From Streptomyces kronopolitis (GTDB lineage: Bacteria > Actinomycetota > Actinomycetes > Streptomycetales > Streptomycetaceae): DNA of 64,000 bases. The position numbers and the translations under genes were made by a program. Numbering within the stretch: the first letter of the stretch is position 1; the number at the start of each line of letters is the position of its first letter. The stretch covers positions 1-64,000 of the forward strand of contig NZ_BMND01000025.1 of NCBI RefSeq assembly GCF_014646275.1, in the 5' to 3' direction. Positions 7,548 to 16,475 of the stretch are shown in pieces. The notes beneath the pieces are model-generated. The model was not told the DNA's origin, searched no databases, and was given only the letters and a program-made list of their open reading frames with translations.

Positions 7548-9533
7548 ATGAGTGTTGACGGGCAGGACGAGCGGCGCGACGGCGGGTCCGGGGTGGGCGC
7601 CCACGACGAGGCGCCGGCCGGACAAGTACCCGCTCCGAGCGAGCCGTTGGACCTGGTCGCCCCTGCCCCGGAGCCGTCCGGACCGGCTCCGCGCGGCGGC
7701 GGCCCCGCAGGCGCGGCCCACCTCGTGCCGCGGCAACGGCGCCGCGTCGGCCGGGCGGCCCCGGAAGCCGGGCAGGACGACGGCGAACTCCCGCCCTCCG
7801 ACGCCCAGTTGCTCGCCGACCTGCGGGCCGGCGACGACGGCGCGTACGAGGAGATCTACCGCCGGCACGCCCCCGCGGTCCGCGGCTACGCCCGCGGCTG
7901 CTGCCGGGACGCGGACACCGCGGAGGATCTGACCGGCGAGGTCTTCGCACGCACCCTGCAGGCGGTGCGCGGCGGCGCGGGCCCGGAGTCCGCGGTGCGG
8001 GCCTATCTGCTGACGACCCTGCGGCGGGTCGCGGCGTCCTGGGCGAAGACCGCCCGCCGGGAGCAACTGGTCGAGGACTTCGCGGTGTTCGCGGTGTCCG
8101 CGGCCGGCCCGCCGGGGGACGCGAAGACCCTGGATCCGGGCGCGGAGGTGCGCGCCATGCAGGAAGCCGAGCGGTCGCTGGCCGTACAAGCCTTCCGCAG
8201 CCTCCCGGAGCGCTACCAGACGGTGCTGTGGCACACCGCCGTCGAGGACGAGTCGCCGGGCGAGGTCGCCCCGCTGCTGGGGCTGACCGCGAACGCCACC
8301 GCCGTCCTGGCGCACCGCGCCCGGGAGGGCCTCAAGCAGGCGTATCTGCAGGCGCATGTCAGCCGGTCGCTGACCGACGGCGGCGACTGCGCCCGGTACG
8401 CCGACCGGCTCGGCGCGTACGCGCGCGGCGGGCTGCGGATGCGGGCCGAGCGGGGGCTGCGCAGGCATCTGGACGACTGCGCCCGGTGCCGGCTGGCCGC
8501 GCTGGAGGTCGAGGACGTCAATCAGCGGATCGGTGCGCTGCTGCCGGTCGCGGTCATCGGCTGGCTGGCGGCCGGGTACGCCGTCAAGGCGGCGGGTGCC
8601 GCGGCGGGCGCGGCGGCCGGGGCCGGAGCGGCCGGACTCGCCGGGGGCGGCGGCTCGGCCGGGTCGGGAGGCGCCGGCGCAGCCGGTGGCGCCGCCGCCG
8701 GCAACGGGCTGAGCGGCTCCCTGACGATCGGGCTCGGCGTCGGGGCGGCCGCGGTGGCCGGTACGGTGCTCGCGCTGTCGCTGACCGGCCACCCGCACCG
8801 GGCGCCGGATCCGCAGGCCCGCTCCGCCCGGCCGGCCCCCGCCGCGCCGCAGAAGCCGGCGCCCGTCGCGTCACATCCGGGGCTGCCGCCGGCGGCCGGT
8901 GCCGATCCCGAGCCGCCCTCGACGCCGACCGCCCCGCACACCCGGGCGCCGGGCCCCCGGCAGAAGCCGTCCACGGCCCCGTCCCCGCGGCAGCCGTCGC
9001 CCACTCCGACCCCGCCCGCGTCCCCGGCGGCCCCCGCTCCGACGCGGCCCGTCCCCGGCGCCACCCCGCCGAAGCCGGCCCCGAAGCCACCGCTCCCGCC
9101 GCTGACGACGTACCAACTCAACACTTTGAACCGCGACTTCATGGGCGACGGCAGCAAGCCGGAGGTGCGCTCCCTCGGCAGCGGCTGGCTGTGGACGCGG
9201 CGGGCGCCGGCGATCGGCGGCACGCGGTATCCGCACGGGGTGAGCGTGCCCGCGCTGTCCTCGGTGACCATCGACCTCAACCGCCCGTGCACCGCCTATG
9301 ACGCCGTCGTGGGCGTCGACGATCTGAGCGTGGGCCCCGGGGCGCTGCGCTTCTCCGTCTACGCGGACGGGGTGCGGCTGTGGCGCTCGCCGGCGATCCG
9401 CGGCGGGGCGGCCGGGATTCCGGTGCATCTCCCGCTGGCGGGCCACCGGACGCTGCGGCTGGTGACCGAACCGGCGGCCCATGGCGCGGTGGTGTTCGGG
9501 GACTGGGCGCGGTCGACCCTCAGCTGCCGTTGA
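7548..9533 (+). CDS. Sigma-70 family protein fused to zinc finger, TM and NPCBM domain
   Basis: The 661-aa multidomain protein starts with a low-complexity leader. ECF-like sigma region 2 (about residues 84-145; AYEEIYRRHAPAVRGYAR) and region 4 (about 222-275; LPERYQTVLWHTAVEDESPGEVAPLL is the span) follow. Next comes a zinc-finger-like anti-sigma segment (C near 280, HLDDCARC near 306). Hydrophobic segments lie near 330-350 and 395-414, then a Pro-rich linker (about 420-515) and a C-terminal NPCBM carbohydrate-binding domain (about 520-660; TYQLNTLNRDF, RYPHGVSV). Start ATG 7548 has GGGAG 8 nt upstream. The layout suggests a membrane-tethered sigma factor with an outside sensor. Whether it is proteolytically released is unknown. 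Confidence 0.85.
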   Translation: MSVDGQDERRDGGSGVGAHDEAPAGQVPAPSEPLDLVAPAPEPSGPAPRGGGPAGAAHLVPRQRRRVGRAAPEAGQDDGELPPSDAQLLADLRAGDDGAYEEIYRRHAPAVRGYARGCCRDADTAEDLTGEVFARTLQAVRGGAGPESAVRAYLLTTLRRVAASWAKTARREQLVEDFAVFAVSAAGPPGDAKTLDPGAEVRAMQEAERSLAVQAFRSLPERYQTVLWHTAVEDESPGEVAPLLGLTANATAVLAHRAREGLKQAYLQAHVSRSLTDGGDCARYADRLGAYARGGLRMRAERGLRRHLDDCARCRLAALEVEDVNQRIGALLPVAVIGWLAAGYAVKAAGAAAGAAAGAGAAGLAGGGGSAGSGGAGAAGGAAAGNGLSGSLTIGLGVGAAAVAGTVLALSLTGHPHRAPDPQARSARPAPAAPQKPAPVASHPGLPPAAGADPEPPSTPTAPHTRAPGPRQKPSTAPSPRQPSPTPTPPASPAAPAPTRPVPGATPPKPAPKPPLPPLTTYQLNTLNRDFMGDGSKPEVRSLGSGWLWTRRAPAIGGTRYPHGVSVPALSSVTIDLNRPCTAYDAVVGVDDLSVGPGALRFSVYADGVRLWRSPAIRGGAAGIPVHLPLAGHRTLRLVTEPAAHGAVVFGDWARSTLSCR

Positions 9534-9591
9534 CCCCGGCTGTTGTTTGCCTCAGCTGTCGCTGACCGTCGCCCCTCAACTGCCGTTGACC
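9519..9591 (+). repeat. Three imperfect 17-bp direct repeats
   Basis: CTCAGCTGCCGTTGACC (9519-9535, overlapping the end of the sigma gene), CTCAGCTGTCGCTGACC (9551-9567) and CTCAACTGCCGTTGACC (9575-9591) are spaced 32 and 24 bp apart. They lie between convergent genes. Function unknown. Confidence 0.6.
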
Positions 9592-9639
9592 GCGACGGTC
9601 GTTGCGGGCCCGGGCAACGGCCGCCCCGCCCCCGACCCC

Positions 9640-11739
9640 CTAAGTCAGCCGCGCCCGGGGCACGACTCCGCCCGCGACCGCCTTCTGGCGCGGCGCCCCC
9701 GCCCCCGTCCAGCACGAGCCCCGCCGGGCCACCAGCCGCCGCAGCCACAGCTCCGTGGAGACCAGCTCGGCCAGCCCGTCCATGGGCAGCGCGGCGCCCT
9801 CCGCGGCGTCCCGCAGCGCCTTGCGGATCACCCGCGCCTCCACCAGCCCCGCATCGGCCAACAGCGGCGCGTCGAAGAGCCGTTCCAGCCCGTCTATGGC
9901 GCCGCGCAGCCCGGCGCGTACCTCCGCCGCATGGGTGAGGTGCGAGGTCGCGCCCCAGTCGGTCGGCAGATCCCGTACGCCCGCCCCGGCCAGTACGGAG
10001 CGCAGCACGGTGGCCCGCGCCCCGGGCTGCACCCGCAGGGTGTCCGGCAGGGCGCGGCAGGCGAGCACCACCTGGTTGTCGAGGAACGGGGCGTGCAGCC
10101 GCTGGCTGCGGACCTCCGCGGCCTGCTCGAAGACCCGGTGGTCGGCGGCCTGGCGGGCCAGCGCGGCCCGGGCGCGGCGCTCCCCGGGGCGGCTGAGGGC
10201 GGGCACCCGCTGCACCGCCTCGCTCAGCCGAACCGATACTTCTGCCAGCGCCTCTCCCGTGAGCCAGCGCGCCGCGGGCCCCGGACGGCACCAGGCGAGC
10301 GCGGCCAGCGAGGCGTCCACCGCTCCGGCGGCCACCGGCTCGTCGGCGAACTGCCGCTCCAGGAGGCGGCGTGCGGTGTCGGCGATCCCGGAGGCGTAGG
10401 GCGTGCGGGCGAGCTTGCGGGCGGCGCGGTAGACGGTGAACGGGACGAGGACGGACTGCGCCGTGGAGCCGTCGGCCTTCGCCAGCGCGGTGACCGGACG
10501 CAGCAGATGGCGCCGGCGGCGGTCCAGGAGGAGGTCGGCGAGCCGGGCCGGGTGGGCGTCGAGGACCTGGCGGGCGCCGTGCCCGACGAAGTGGTCCGCG
10601 CTGCCGGCCAGCAGTCGTCGGCGGTGCCGGCTCGCGGTGATGAGGGAGGGCCCCGGCTCGTCCGTGAGCGGGCCGCTTTCGAGGTCCGCATACGGGAGGG
10701 CCTCTTCGCCGGCCGCGACGACGACATGGTGCAGCCGCGGGTTGTCCGCGAGGCTGCGGGCGCGCTCCAGCTCGGCCTCGCGGGAGGCCGCTCCGCCGTT
10801 GGTGGCACGGTCGTTGAAGGTGACGGCCAGGAGGCGTTCGCCGTGGCCGCCCAGCCGTCCGGGCCGCCCGGGGAGGCCGGCGGCCAGCAGGGCGAGGGTT
10901 CCCGACGCGCTGCCCCCGGAGAGGTCGGCGCCGATGCCCGGGGCCGGTGCGCCCCGTGCCGCGCGCCGCTCCGCGGGCCCCATGCCGGGCACCGGGCCGG
11001 GGTCGAGCCCGTCGCGGCCGTCCGGGTCGGGGACGTGCCGGGGCCCGGCCAGCCGCGCGCGGACGGCGTCGACCAGGGCGTCGCGGACGCCGTCCACGGC
11101 CTGTTCCGGGGCGAGCGGCGGCGCCGCCACGGCCAGCGAGGCGGTCGGCTCGAAGGAGGTGATGTCGCCGGCGCCGCCGCGCAGCACCAGGGCGTGGCCG
11201 GGCGGGATCCGGCGGACCCCTTCGTACGGCGTGCCGTCGCCGAGCGCCTCGGGGACGTCCGGGCAGGCCAGCAGCGCGGCGAGGTGGCCGATGTCGAGCG
11301 TGGCCTCGACGAGGTCGGCGAGCGGCAGGGCGGCGGTGGCGTAGGCGGTGCCGCCGGCCCAGCGGGTGTGGAAGACGGGGCGGGCGCCCGCCAGATCGCC
11401 GGTGACGGTGAGCCGCCGCCCCGTCCGGACGACGGCGGTGTAGCTGCCCGGCCAGGCGGTGAGGTGGCGCAGCGCGCCCCCGCGGGCCGCGAACAGGCCC
11501 ACCCGCAGCTGGTCGTCGGTGGCCCCGCAGGCGCCGAAGACCGCGAGCCGGGTCTCGGGGTCGGCCTGGACCACCCGGACCTCGTCCGGCCGCCAGTCGC
11601 CGACCGCCCAGAGGGGATCGGGGTCGCCCCACACCAGCTGGGCGCCCACGGGAAGGACCGCGCGGCCCTCCTCACCGGGGGCCGGGCCCGAGGCCGCCGG
11701 CCCCGTGGTGGCACTGCTCCACCCGACCAACCAGCGCAT
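9640..11739 (-). CDS. Asparagine synthetase-like / lasso-cyclase-like ATP-dependent ligase
   Basis: The 699-aa protein has the two-domain layout of asparagine synthetase B. The N-terminus reads MRWLVGW, so the catalytic Cys2 of glutamine amidotransferases is absent. The C-terminal domain keeps the PP-loop (ADLSGGSASGTLALL, about residues 270-285) and the downstream ATP/Mg region around RSQRLHAPFLDNQVVLACRAL (reported as a region). Loss of Cys2 is characteristic of lasso-peptide cyclases (McjC type) and other amide-forming members. I find no lasso precursor, RRE or leader peptidase within the window, so the acceptor is unknown. Start ATG 11739 has GGAGG 5 nt upstream. Conserved neighbours suggest a core Streptomyces function. 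Confidence 0.8.
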   Translation of the reverse strand: MRWLVGWSSATTGPAASGPAPGEEGRAVLPVGAQLVWGDPDPLWAVGDWRPDEVRVVQADPETRLAVFGACGATDDQLRVGLFAARGGALRHLTAWPGSYTAVVRTGRRLTVTGDLAGARPVFHTRWAGGTAYATAALPLADLVEATLDIGHLAALLACPDVPEALGDGTPYEGVRRIPPGHALVLRGGAGDITSFEPTASLAVAAPPLAPEQAVDGVRDALVDAVRARLAGPRHVPDPDGRDGLDPGPVPGMGPAERRAARGAPAPGIGADLSGGSASGTLALLAAGLPGRPGRLGGHGERLLAVTFNDRATNGGAASREAELERARSLADNPRLHHVVVAAGEEALPYADLESGPLTDEPGPSLITASRHRRRLLAGSADHFVGHGARQVLDAHPARLADLLLDRRRRHLLRPVTALAKADGSTAQSVLVPFTVYRAARKLARTPYASGIADTARRLLERQFADEPVAAGAVDASLAALAWCRPGPAARWLTGEALAEVSVRLSEAVQRVPALSRPGERRARAALARQAADHRVFEQAAEVRSQRLHAPFLDNQVVLACRALPDTLRVQPGARATVLRSVLAGAGVRDLPTDWGATSHLTHAAEVRAGLRGAIDGLERLFDAPLLADAGLVEARVIRKALRDAAEGAALPMDGLAELVSTELWLRRLVARRGSCWTGAGAPRQKAVAGGVVPRARLT

Positions 11740-12549
11740 CGCCGCCTCCACCCGATTTTCCCCGCCGGGGCCAACGGCCACCCGTACAGCGGATTGCCCG
11801 GCCGCCGCCGGGCTGTTGTGGCGACCATGCTGCCATGACAGCGCCACGGAGGAGGTGTTGAGGCGGTCCTGTATACGGGCGGTTCCCCTCGCACGGCCCC
11901 CGGGACGGGCGCCGGTGGGAGCGCGGGGCGGGCACCGGCCCGCCGCGGGCGAGCGGCGGGCGGTGGCACGGAGGGGGCGGACGGCGTCGGCGGGAGGCCG
12001 GGCGTGGCCGACCGCGGACGCCCTCCCACCGGGGTGGGGCAGCGGCCTTCGCCCCGGCCCCGGGAGGCCCCCCGTGTGGCCCCCGGGGCGACCCCCGAAT
12101 ATGCGGCGGCGCGAAATCACCACCCGTAGACTTTCGGCCAAAGTCCTTTCCATGCAGCCCAGTTGACACACTCGGGCAGGGTGTCAACCGGTACCCCGGC
12201 AGGCCGGCGAGCGGCCCGTGCGACGGTCCGGGAGGCGGGCTGCGCCCCCCGGACCGGACCGTCACCCGCGGGGAATGAGGTGACGGTATCCCCCAGCCCA
12301 CTGGATCCAGTGCAGCGGGCCGACCCACGCAGGAGCCATGGAAGCGCTCCCCGCGGGGCCCGGCCAGCGCGCACGGACGGGCGCACGGGCACACGTACCC
12401 GGAGCACATGCCAATTCCCGCACCCCTGTTTGAACACGAATCTCGCCATCCGGCACACCGGCCCTTAACGGTCAGGATCCGGCGAACTACTCTGGGTGGA
12501 CGCATGCCCCGGGGTACCGGGGCGGCCGTCGCTGTGTCGAGGGGTGCGC
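11740..12549. promoter_or_regulatory. Long divergent intergenic region with inverted repeats
   Basis: This is 810 bp with no convincing gene. It contains ACTTTCGGCCAAAGT (12130-12144) and GTTGACAC-N11-GTGTCAAC (12162-12188, perfect 8-bp arms). The right part probably carries the promoter of the NsdA-like gene and the left part that of the Asn-synthetase-like gene. Reading frames crossing it in either direction have atypical composition. Confidence 0.5.
12162..12188. promoter_or_regulatory. Inverted repeat, candidate operator
   Basis: GTTGACAC and GTGTCAAC are exact reverse complements separated by 11 bp. The left arm contains TTGACA, a perfect -35 consensus, so a protein bound here could occlude a promoter. 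Regulator unknown. Confidence 0.5.
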
Positions 12550-13998
12550 ATGTCCAGGGATATACGCGGGCCGAACGAGAAGCTCGGCACCGTTCTCGCC
12601 CTCGCGGGGATCAGCAATGCCGGACTGGCGCGCCGGGTCAACGACCTCGGCGCGCAGCGCGGTCTGACGCTTCGTTACGACAAGACGTCGGTGGCGCGCT
12701 GGGTCTCCAAGGGCATGGTGCCGCAGGGCGCCGCGCCCCATCTCATCGCGTCCGCGATCGGCAGCAAACTCGGCCGGCCCGTCCCGCTGCACGAGATCGG
12801 GCTGGCCGACGCGGACCCGGCGCCCGAGGTGGGCCTGGCGTTCCCCCGCGACGTGGGCGCCGCGGTGCGCTCCGCGACCGAGTTGTACCGCCTGGATCTG
12901 GCCGGACGGCGGGCCGGCGGGGGCGGCATCTGGCAGAGCCTGGCCGGATCCTTCGCCGTCAGCGCGTACGCCACCCCCGCCTCGCGCTGGCTGATATCCC
13001 CGGCGGACAGCTCGGTGGCCCGGGAGGCGGCCGAGGCGCGCGACAAGGACGCCGCGGCGGCCGGCGACGCCGGCATCCCCCAGCACGTCGGGCACAGCGA
13101 CGTCAGCAAGCTGCGGGAGGCCGCCGAGGACGCGCGCCGCTGGGACTCCAAGTACGGCGGCGGGGACTGGCGTTCCTCCATGGTGCCGGAGTGCCTGCGG
13201 GTGGACGCGGCCCCGCTGCTGCTCGCCTCGTACAGCGACGAGGTCGGACGGGCGCTCTTCGGGGCGACCTCCGAACTCACCCGGCTCGCGGGGTGGATGG
13301 CCTTCGACACGGGCCAGCAGGAGGCCGCCCAGCGCTACTACATCCAGGCGCTGCGGCTCGCCCGGGCGGCCGCCGATGTCCCCCTGGGCGGCTATGTCCT
13401 CGCCTCGATGTCCCTCCAGGCGACCTACCGCGGCTTCGCCGACGAGGGCGTCGACCTCGCCCAGGCCGCCCTGGAGCGCAACCGCGGTCTGGCCACGGCT
13501 CGCACCATGAGCTTCTTCCGCCTGGTGGAGGCGCGGGCGCAGGCCAAGGCCGGCGAGGCGCGCGCCTGCGAGGTGGCCCTGAAGGCCTCCGAGGGCTGGC
13601 TGGAGCGCTCCCGCAGCGGCGACCCCGACCCGTCGTGGCTGGACTTCTACTCGTACGAGCGCTTCGCCGCGGACGCCGCCGAGTGCTACCGCGATCTGCG
13701 GCTGCCCCGCCAGGTGCGCCGCTTCACGGAGCAGGCCCTGTCGCGCCCGACCGAGGAGTTCGTCCGCTCCCACGGGCTGCGCCTGGTGGTCTCCGCGGTG
13801 GCCGAACTGGAGTCCGGCAATCTGGACGCGGCCTGCGCGGCGGGCACCCGCGCGGTCGAGGTGGCGGGCCGGATCTCCTCCGCCCGCACCACCGAGTACG
13901 TCCGCGATCTGCTGCACCGCCTGGAGCCGTACGGCGACGAGCCGCGCGTGGTGGAGCTGCGCGAACGGGCGAGGCCGCTGCTGGCGGCGCCGGCTTAG
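12550..13998 (+). CDS. NsdA-like sporulation-associated regulator (HTH + TPR)
   Basis: The 482-aa protein starts MSRDIRGPNEKLGTVLALAG, with a Cro-like N-terminal region (about residues 10-75; GLARRVNDLGAQRG, DKTSVARWVSKGMVP). Its C-terminal half is helical and TPR-like (about 235-480). This matches the Streptomyces family that includes NsdA, a negative regulator of differentiation, and the SCO4114 sporulation-associated protein. By recalled synteny this gene corresponds to SCO4114. Start ATG 12550 has GAGGGG upstream; an upstream start at 12496 is less likely. The binding partner or signal is not visible. It is divergent from the Asn-synthetase-like gene. Confidence 0.85.
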   Translation: MSRDIRGPNEKLGTVLALAGISNAGLARRVNDLGAQRGLTLRYDKTSVARWVSKGMVPQGAAPHLIASAIGSKLGRPVPLHEIGLADADPAPEVGLAFPRDVGAAVRSATELYRLDLAGRRAGGGGIWQSLAGSFAVSAYATPASRWLISPADSSVAREAAEARDKDAAAAGDAGIPQHVGHSDVSKLREAAEDARRWDSKYGGGDWRSSMVPECLRVDAAPLLLASYSDEVGRALFGATSELTRLAGWMAFDTGQQEAAQRYYIQALRLARAAADVPLGGYVLASMSLQATYRGFADEGVDLAQAALERNRGLATARTMSFFRLVEARAQAKAGEARACEVALKASEGWLERSRSGDPDPSWLDFYSYERFAADAAECYRDLRLPRQVRRFTEQALSRPTEEFVRSHGLRLVVSAVAELESGNLDAACAAGTRAVEVAGRISSARTTEYVRDLLHRLEPYGDEPRVVELRERARPLLAAPA

Positions 13999-14219
13999 GA
14001 GCGGGAACGGGCCGCCGGGCGGGGAGTGCGGATTCCCTGACGTCCGGCCGCCCGGCCACCCGCGAGCACGGGAGCCCGGCCGGGGCCGAAGGAAACCGGC
14101 CGGGGGACCGCCGGATCGGCATTGTCAGTGCCGGCCGTCATGATGGGATACGTCGTCGGTGAGGACGCGCGGGTCCGCGGCGACGGACGGGCCTGCGGTC
14201 ATGCGGTTGGGGAGGTGCA

Positions 14220-15431
14220 GTGGCGGCGTACGACTGCGATGTGCTGGTGATCGGTGCCGGCATCATCGGGCTCTCTACGGCTTACGCGCTCACGCGTGCC
14301 GCCCCCGGCACGCGGGTCGTGGTCCTGGAGAAGGAGTCCGGTCCGGCCCGCCATCAGACCGGGCGCAACAGCGGCGTCATCCACAGCGGCATCTACTATC
14401 CGCCCGGTTCGCTCAAGGCCCGCTACGCCCTTCAGGGCTCGGCGGAAATGGTGAAGTTCTGCACCGAGCACGACATTCCGCACGAGGTCACCGGCAAGCT
14501 GATCGTCGCCACCGACCGCGGCGAACTGCCCCGGCTGCACGGCCTGATCCAGCGCGGCCGCGAGCACGGCCTGCCGGTGCGCGAACTCGGCCCCGCCCAG
14601 ATAGCCGAGTACGAACCCGAGGTCCGCGGCCTGGCCGCCATCCATGTCGGCACGACCGGCATCTGCGATTTCGGCGCGGTCGCCCGCCGGTTCGCCCGGC
14701 TCGCCGAGGACGCCGGCGCCCGGATCGTCCACGGCACCGAGGTGACGGCCATCGGCCGCCGCCCCGGCCGGGTCGCGGTCCGCACGGCCGACGGCACGGT
14801 CCACCGCGCCCGCGCCCTGGTCAACTGCGCCGGTCTGCACAGCGACCGGATGGCCCGGCTGGCCGGCGACGCCCCGGGCATGCGGATCATCCCGTTCCGC
14901 GGGGAGTACTTCACCCTCGCCCCGGAGCGCGCCGCCCTCGTGAGGGGGCTGGTCTACCCGGTCCCCGATCCGGCCTTCCCCTTCCTCGGCGTCCATCTGA
15001 CCCGCGGCGTCGACGGCGCCGTCCACATCGGTCCGAACGCCGTCCCCGCCCTGGCCCGCGAGGGCTACGACTGGCGCACGATCCGCCCCGCCGAGCTGGC
15101 CGGCACCCTGGCCTACCCCGGCTCCTGGCGGATAGCCCGCCGCCACTGGCGCTACGGCGCCGGCGAGCTGCGCCGCTCCCTGTCCCGGCGCGCCTTCACC
15201 GACGCGGTCCGCCGGCTGCTCCCGGCCGTCCGCGAGGAGGACCTGCGCCCGTCCCCGGCCGGCGTCCGCGCCCAGGCCGTGCTCCCCGACGGCACCCTGG
15301 TCGACGACTTCCTCTTCGCCGAATCCCCCGGCATGGTGCACGTCCTCAACGCCCCCTCCCCCGCCGCCACGGCCTCCCTCCCCATCGGCCGCGAGGTGGC
15401 CCGCCGGGTACTGGAGGCGCTGCCGACCTGA
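14220..15431 (+). CDS. lhgO: L-2-hydroxyglutarate oxidase
   Basis: The 403-aa FAD-dependent oxidoreductase of the DAO family has the dinucleotide-binding motif VIGAGIIGLSTAYAL (about residues 10-24). The segment GRNSGVIHSGIYYPPGSLKA (about 49-68) is diagnostic for LhgO/YgaF, and a C-terminal FAD-contact segment lies near VHVLNAPSPAATAS. It oxidises L-2-hydroxyglutarate to 2-oxoglutarate, feeding electrons to the quinone pool in E. coli. GTG start at 14220 is preceded by GGGGAGG. It stands alone between the NsdA-like gene and trmB. Confidence 0.9.
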   Translation: MAAYDCDVLVIGAGIIGLSTAYALTRAAPGTRVVVLEKESGPARHQTGRNSGVIHSGIYYPPGSLKARYALQGSAEMVKFCTEHDIPHEVTGKLIVATDRGELPRLHGLIQRGREHGLPVRELGPAQIAEYEPEVRGLAAIHVGTTGICDFGAVARRFARLAEDAGARIVHGTEVTAIGRRPGRVAVRTADGTVHRARALVNCAGLHSDRMARLAGDAPGMRIIPFRGEYFTLAPERAALVRGLVYPVPDPAFPFLGVHLTRGVDGAVHIGPNAVPALAREGYDWRTIRPAELAGTLAYPGSWRIARRHWRYGAGELRRSLSRRAFTDAVRRLLPAVREEDLRPSPAGVRAQAVLPDGTLVDDFLFAESPGMVHVLNAPSPAATASLPIGREVARRVLEALPT

Positions 15432-15564
15432 CGGCCCGGGTCCGGATCGCCCGCCCCGCGTCCGTACGCGTCCGGGCCCCACGGCCGACCGGGGCCCGCC
15501 GCTCCCGCCACCGGCCGTTGCCCACCCCACAGCCCTCCGCGCCCCGTCCCCCACCCCACCCTCC

Positions 15565-15581
15565 GTAGAATCGCCTCACTG
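15565..15581 (+). promoter_or_regulatory. Leaderless promoter of trmB
   Basis: TAGAAT at 15565-15570 is a good -10 box and is followed 11 nt later by the GTG start at 15581. No ribosome site is visible. This geometry suggests transcription starts at or very close to the start codon. Confidence 0.55.
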
Positions 15582-16444
15582 TGTCCGAGAACCCCGCCAC
15601 CCCCGAGTCCGCCGCCCCCGACGCGCACGCACCGGAGGCACACGCTCCGGAAGTCGCCGCCGACGAGGCCCGCGGCCTCGGCTCCACCGCCGTCTCCGCC
15701 GCCACCCCGCGCCGCGGCGCGCCCATGTTCCCCGACGGGACCGGCCCCGCTGCCGACCCCGCGGGCTCGCACCACGAGCGGCGGATCCGCTCCTTCCAGC
15801 CCCGTCGCAGCCGCGTCTCGCCCACCCAGGCCGATGCGCTGCGCCGGCGGTGGCCCACCTGGGGGCTGGACATCGACGGACTGTCCCGCATCGACCTCGA
15901 CGCGTTCTTCGACGGGCTGCCGGTCGTCCTGGAGATCGGCTTCGGCATGGGCGAGGCCACGGCGCAGATGGCCGCCGCCGACCCGGGCACCGGCATCCTC
16001 GCCTGCGACGTCCACACCCCCGGCCAGGGCAATCTGCTCGCTCTCGCGGAGCGGAACGGCCTGTCCAACATCCGGGTGGCCAACGGCGACGCGATCATCC
16101 TGCTGCGCGAGATGCTGGCCCCCGGCTCCCTCGCCGGCCTGCGCATCTACTTCCCCGACCCCTGGCCGAAGAAGCGCCACCACAAGCGCCGCCTCATCCA
16201 GCCCGAGTTCCTCGCCCTGGCGACCACCCGGCTCGCGCCCGGCGCCCTCGTCCACTGCGCGACCGACTGGGAGCCGTACGCCGAGCAGATGCTGGAGGTC
16301 CTCTCGGCCGAGCCGACGCTGGAGAACCTGCACTCCGGCTACGCGCCGCGGCCGGACTTCCGCCCGCTCACCAAGTTCGAGGGCCAGGGCCTGGACAAGG
16401 GGCATGTCGTCCATGACCTCCTGTTCCGCCGTCGTGCCACGTAA
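15581..16444 (+). CDS. trmB: tRNA (guanine46-N7)-methyltransferase
   Basis: The 287-aa SAM-dependent methyltransferase forms m7G46 in the variable loop of tRNAs. A disordered, Ala/Pro-rich N-terminal extension of about 65 residues is common in actinobacterial TrmB. The Rossmann domain follows, with EIGFGMGEAT (SAM motif I) and the family signature FPDPWPKKRHHKRRLI. GTG 15581 lacks a ribosome site but has a -10 box placed for a leaderless message. The next gene (prsW-like) starts 28 bp downstream with its own leaderless-type promoter. Confidence 0.93.
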   Translation: MSENPATPESAAPDAHAPEAHAPEVAADEARGLGSTAVSAATPRRGAPMFPDGTGPAADPAGSHHERRIRSFQPRRSRVSPTQADALRRRWPTWGLDIDGLSRIDLDAFFDGLPVVLEIGFGMGEATAQMAAADPGTGILACDVHTPGQGNLLALAERNGLSNIRVANGDAIILLREMLAPGSLAGLRIYFPDPWPKKRHHKRRLIQPEFLALATTRLAPGALVHCATDWEPYAEQMLEVLSAEPTLENLHSGYAPRPDFRPLTKFEGQGLDKGHVVHDLLFRRRAT

Positions 16445-16460
16445 CGCGAAGGCCGCTCGT

Positions 16461-16475
16461 TAGGGTCGATGGGTG
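16461..16475 (+). promoter_or_regulatory. Leaderless promoter of the PrsW-like gene
   Basis: TAGGGT (16461-16466) lies 6 nt before the GTG start at 16473, with no Shine-Dalgarno sequence. TAGGGT followed by a start codon at about +1 is a recurrent arrangement in Streptomyces. Confidence 0.55.
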
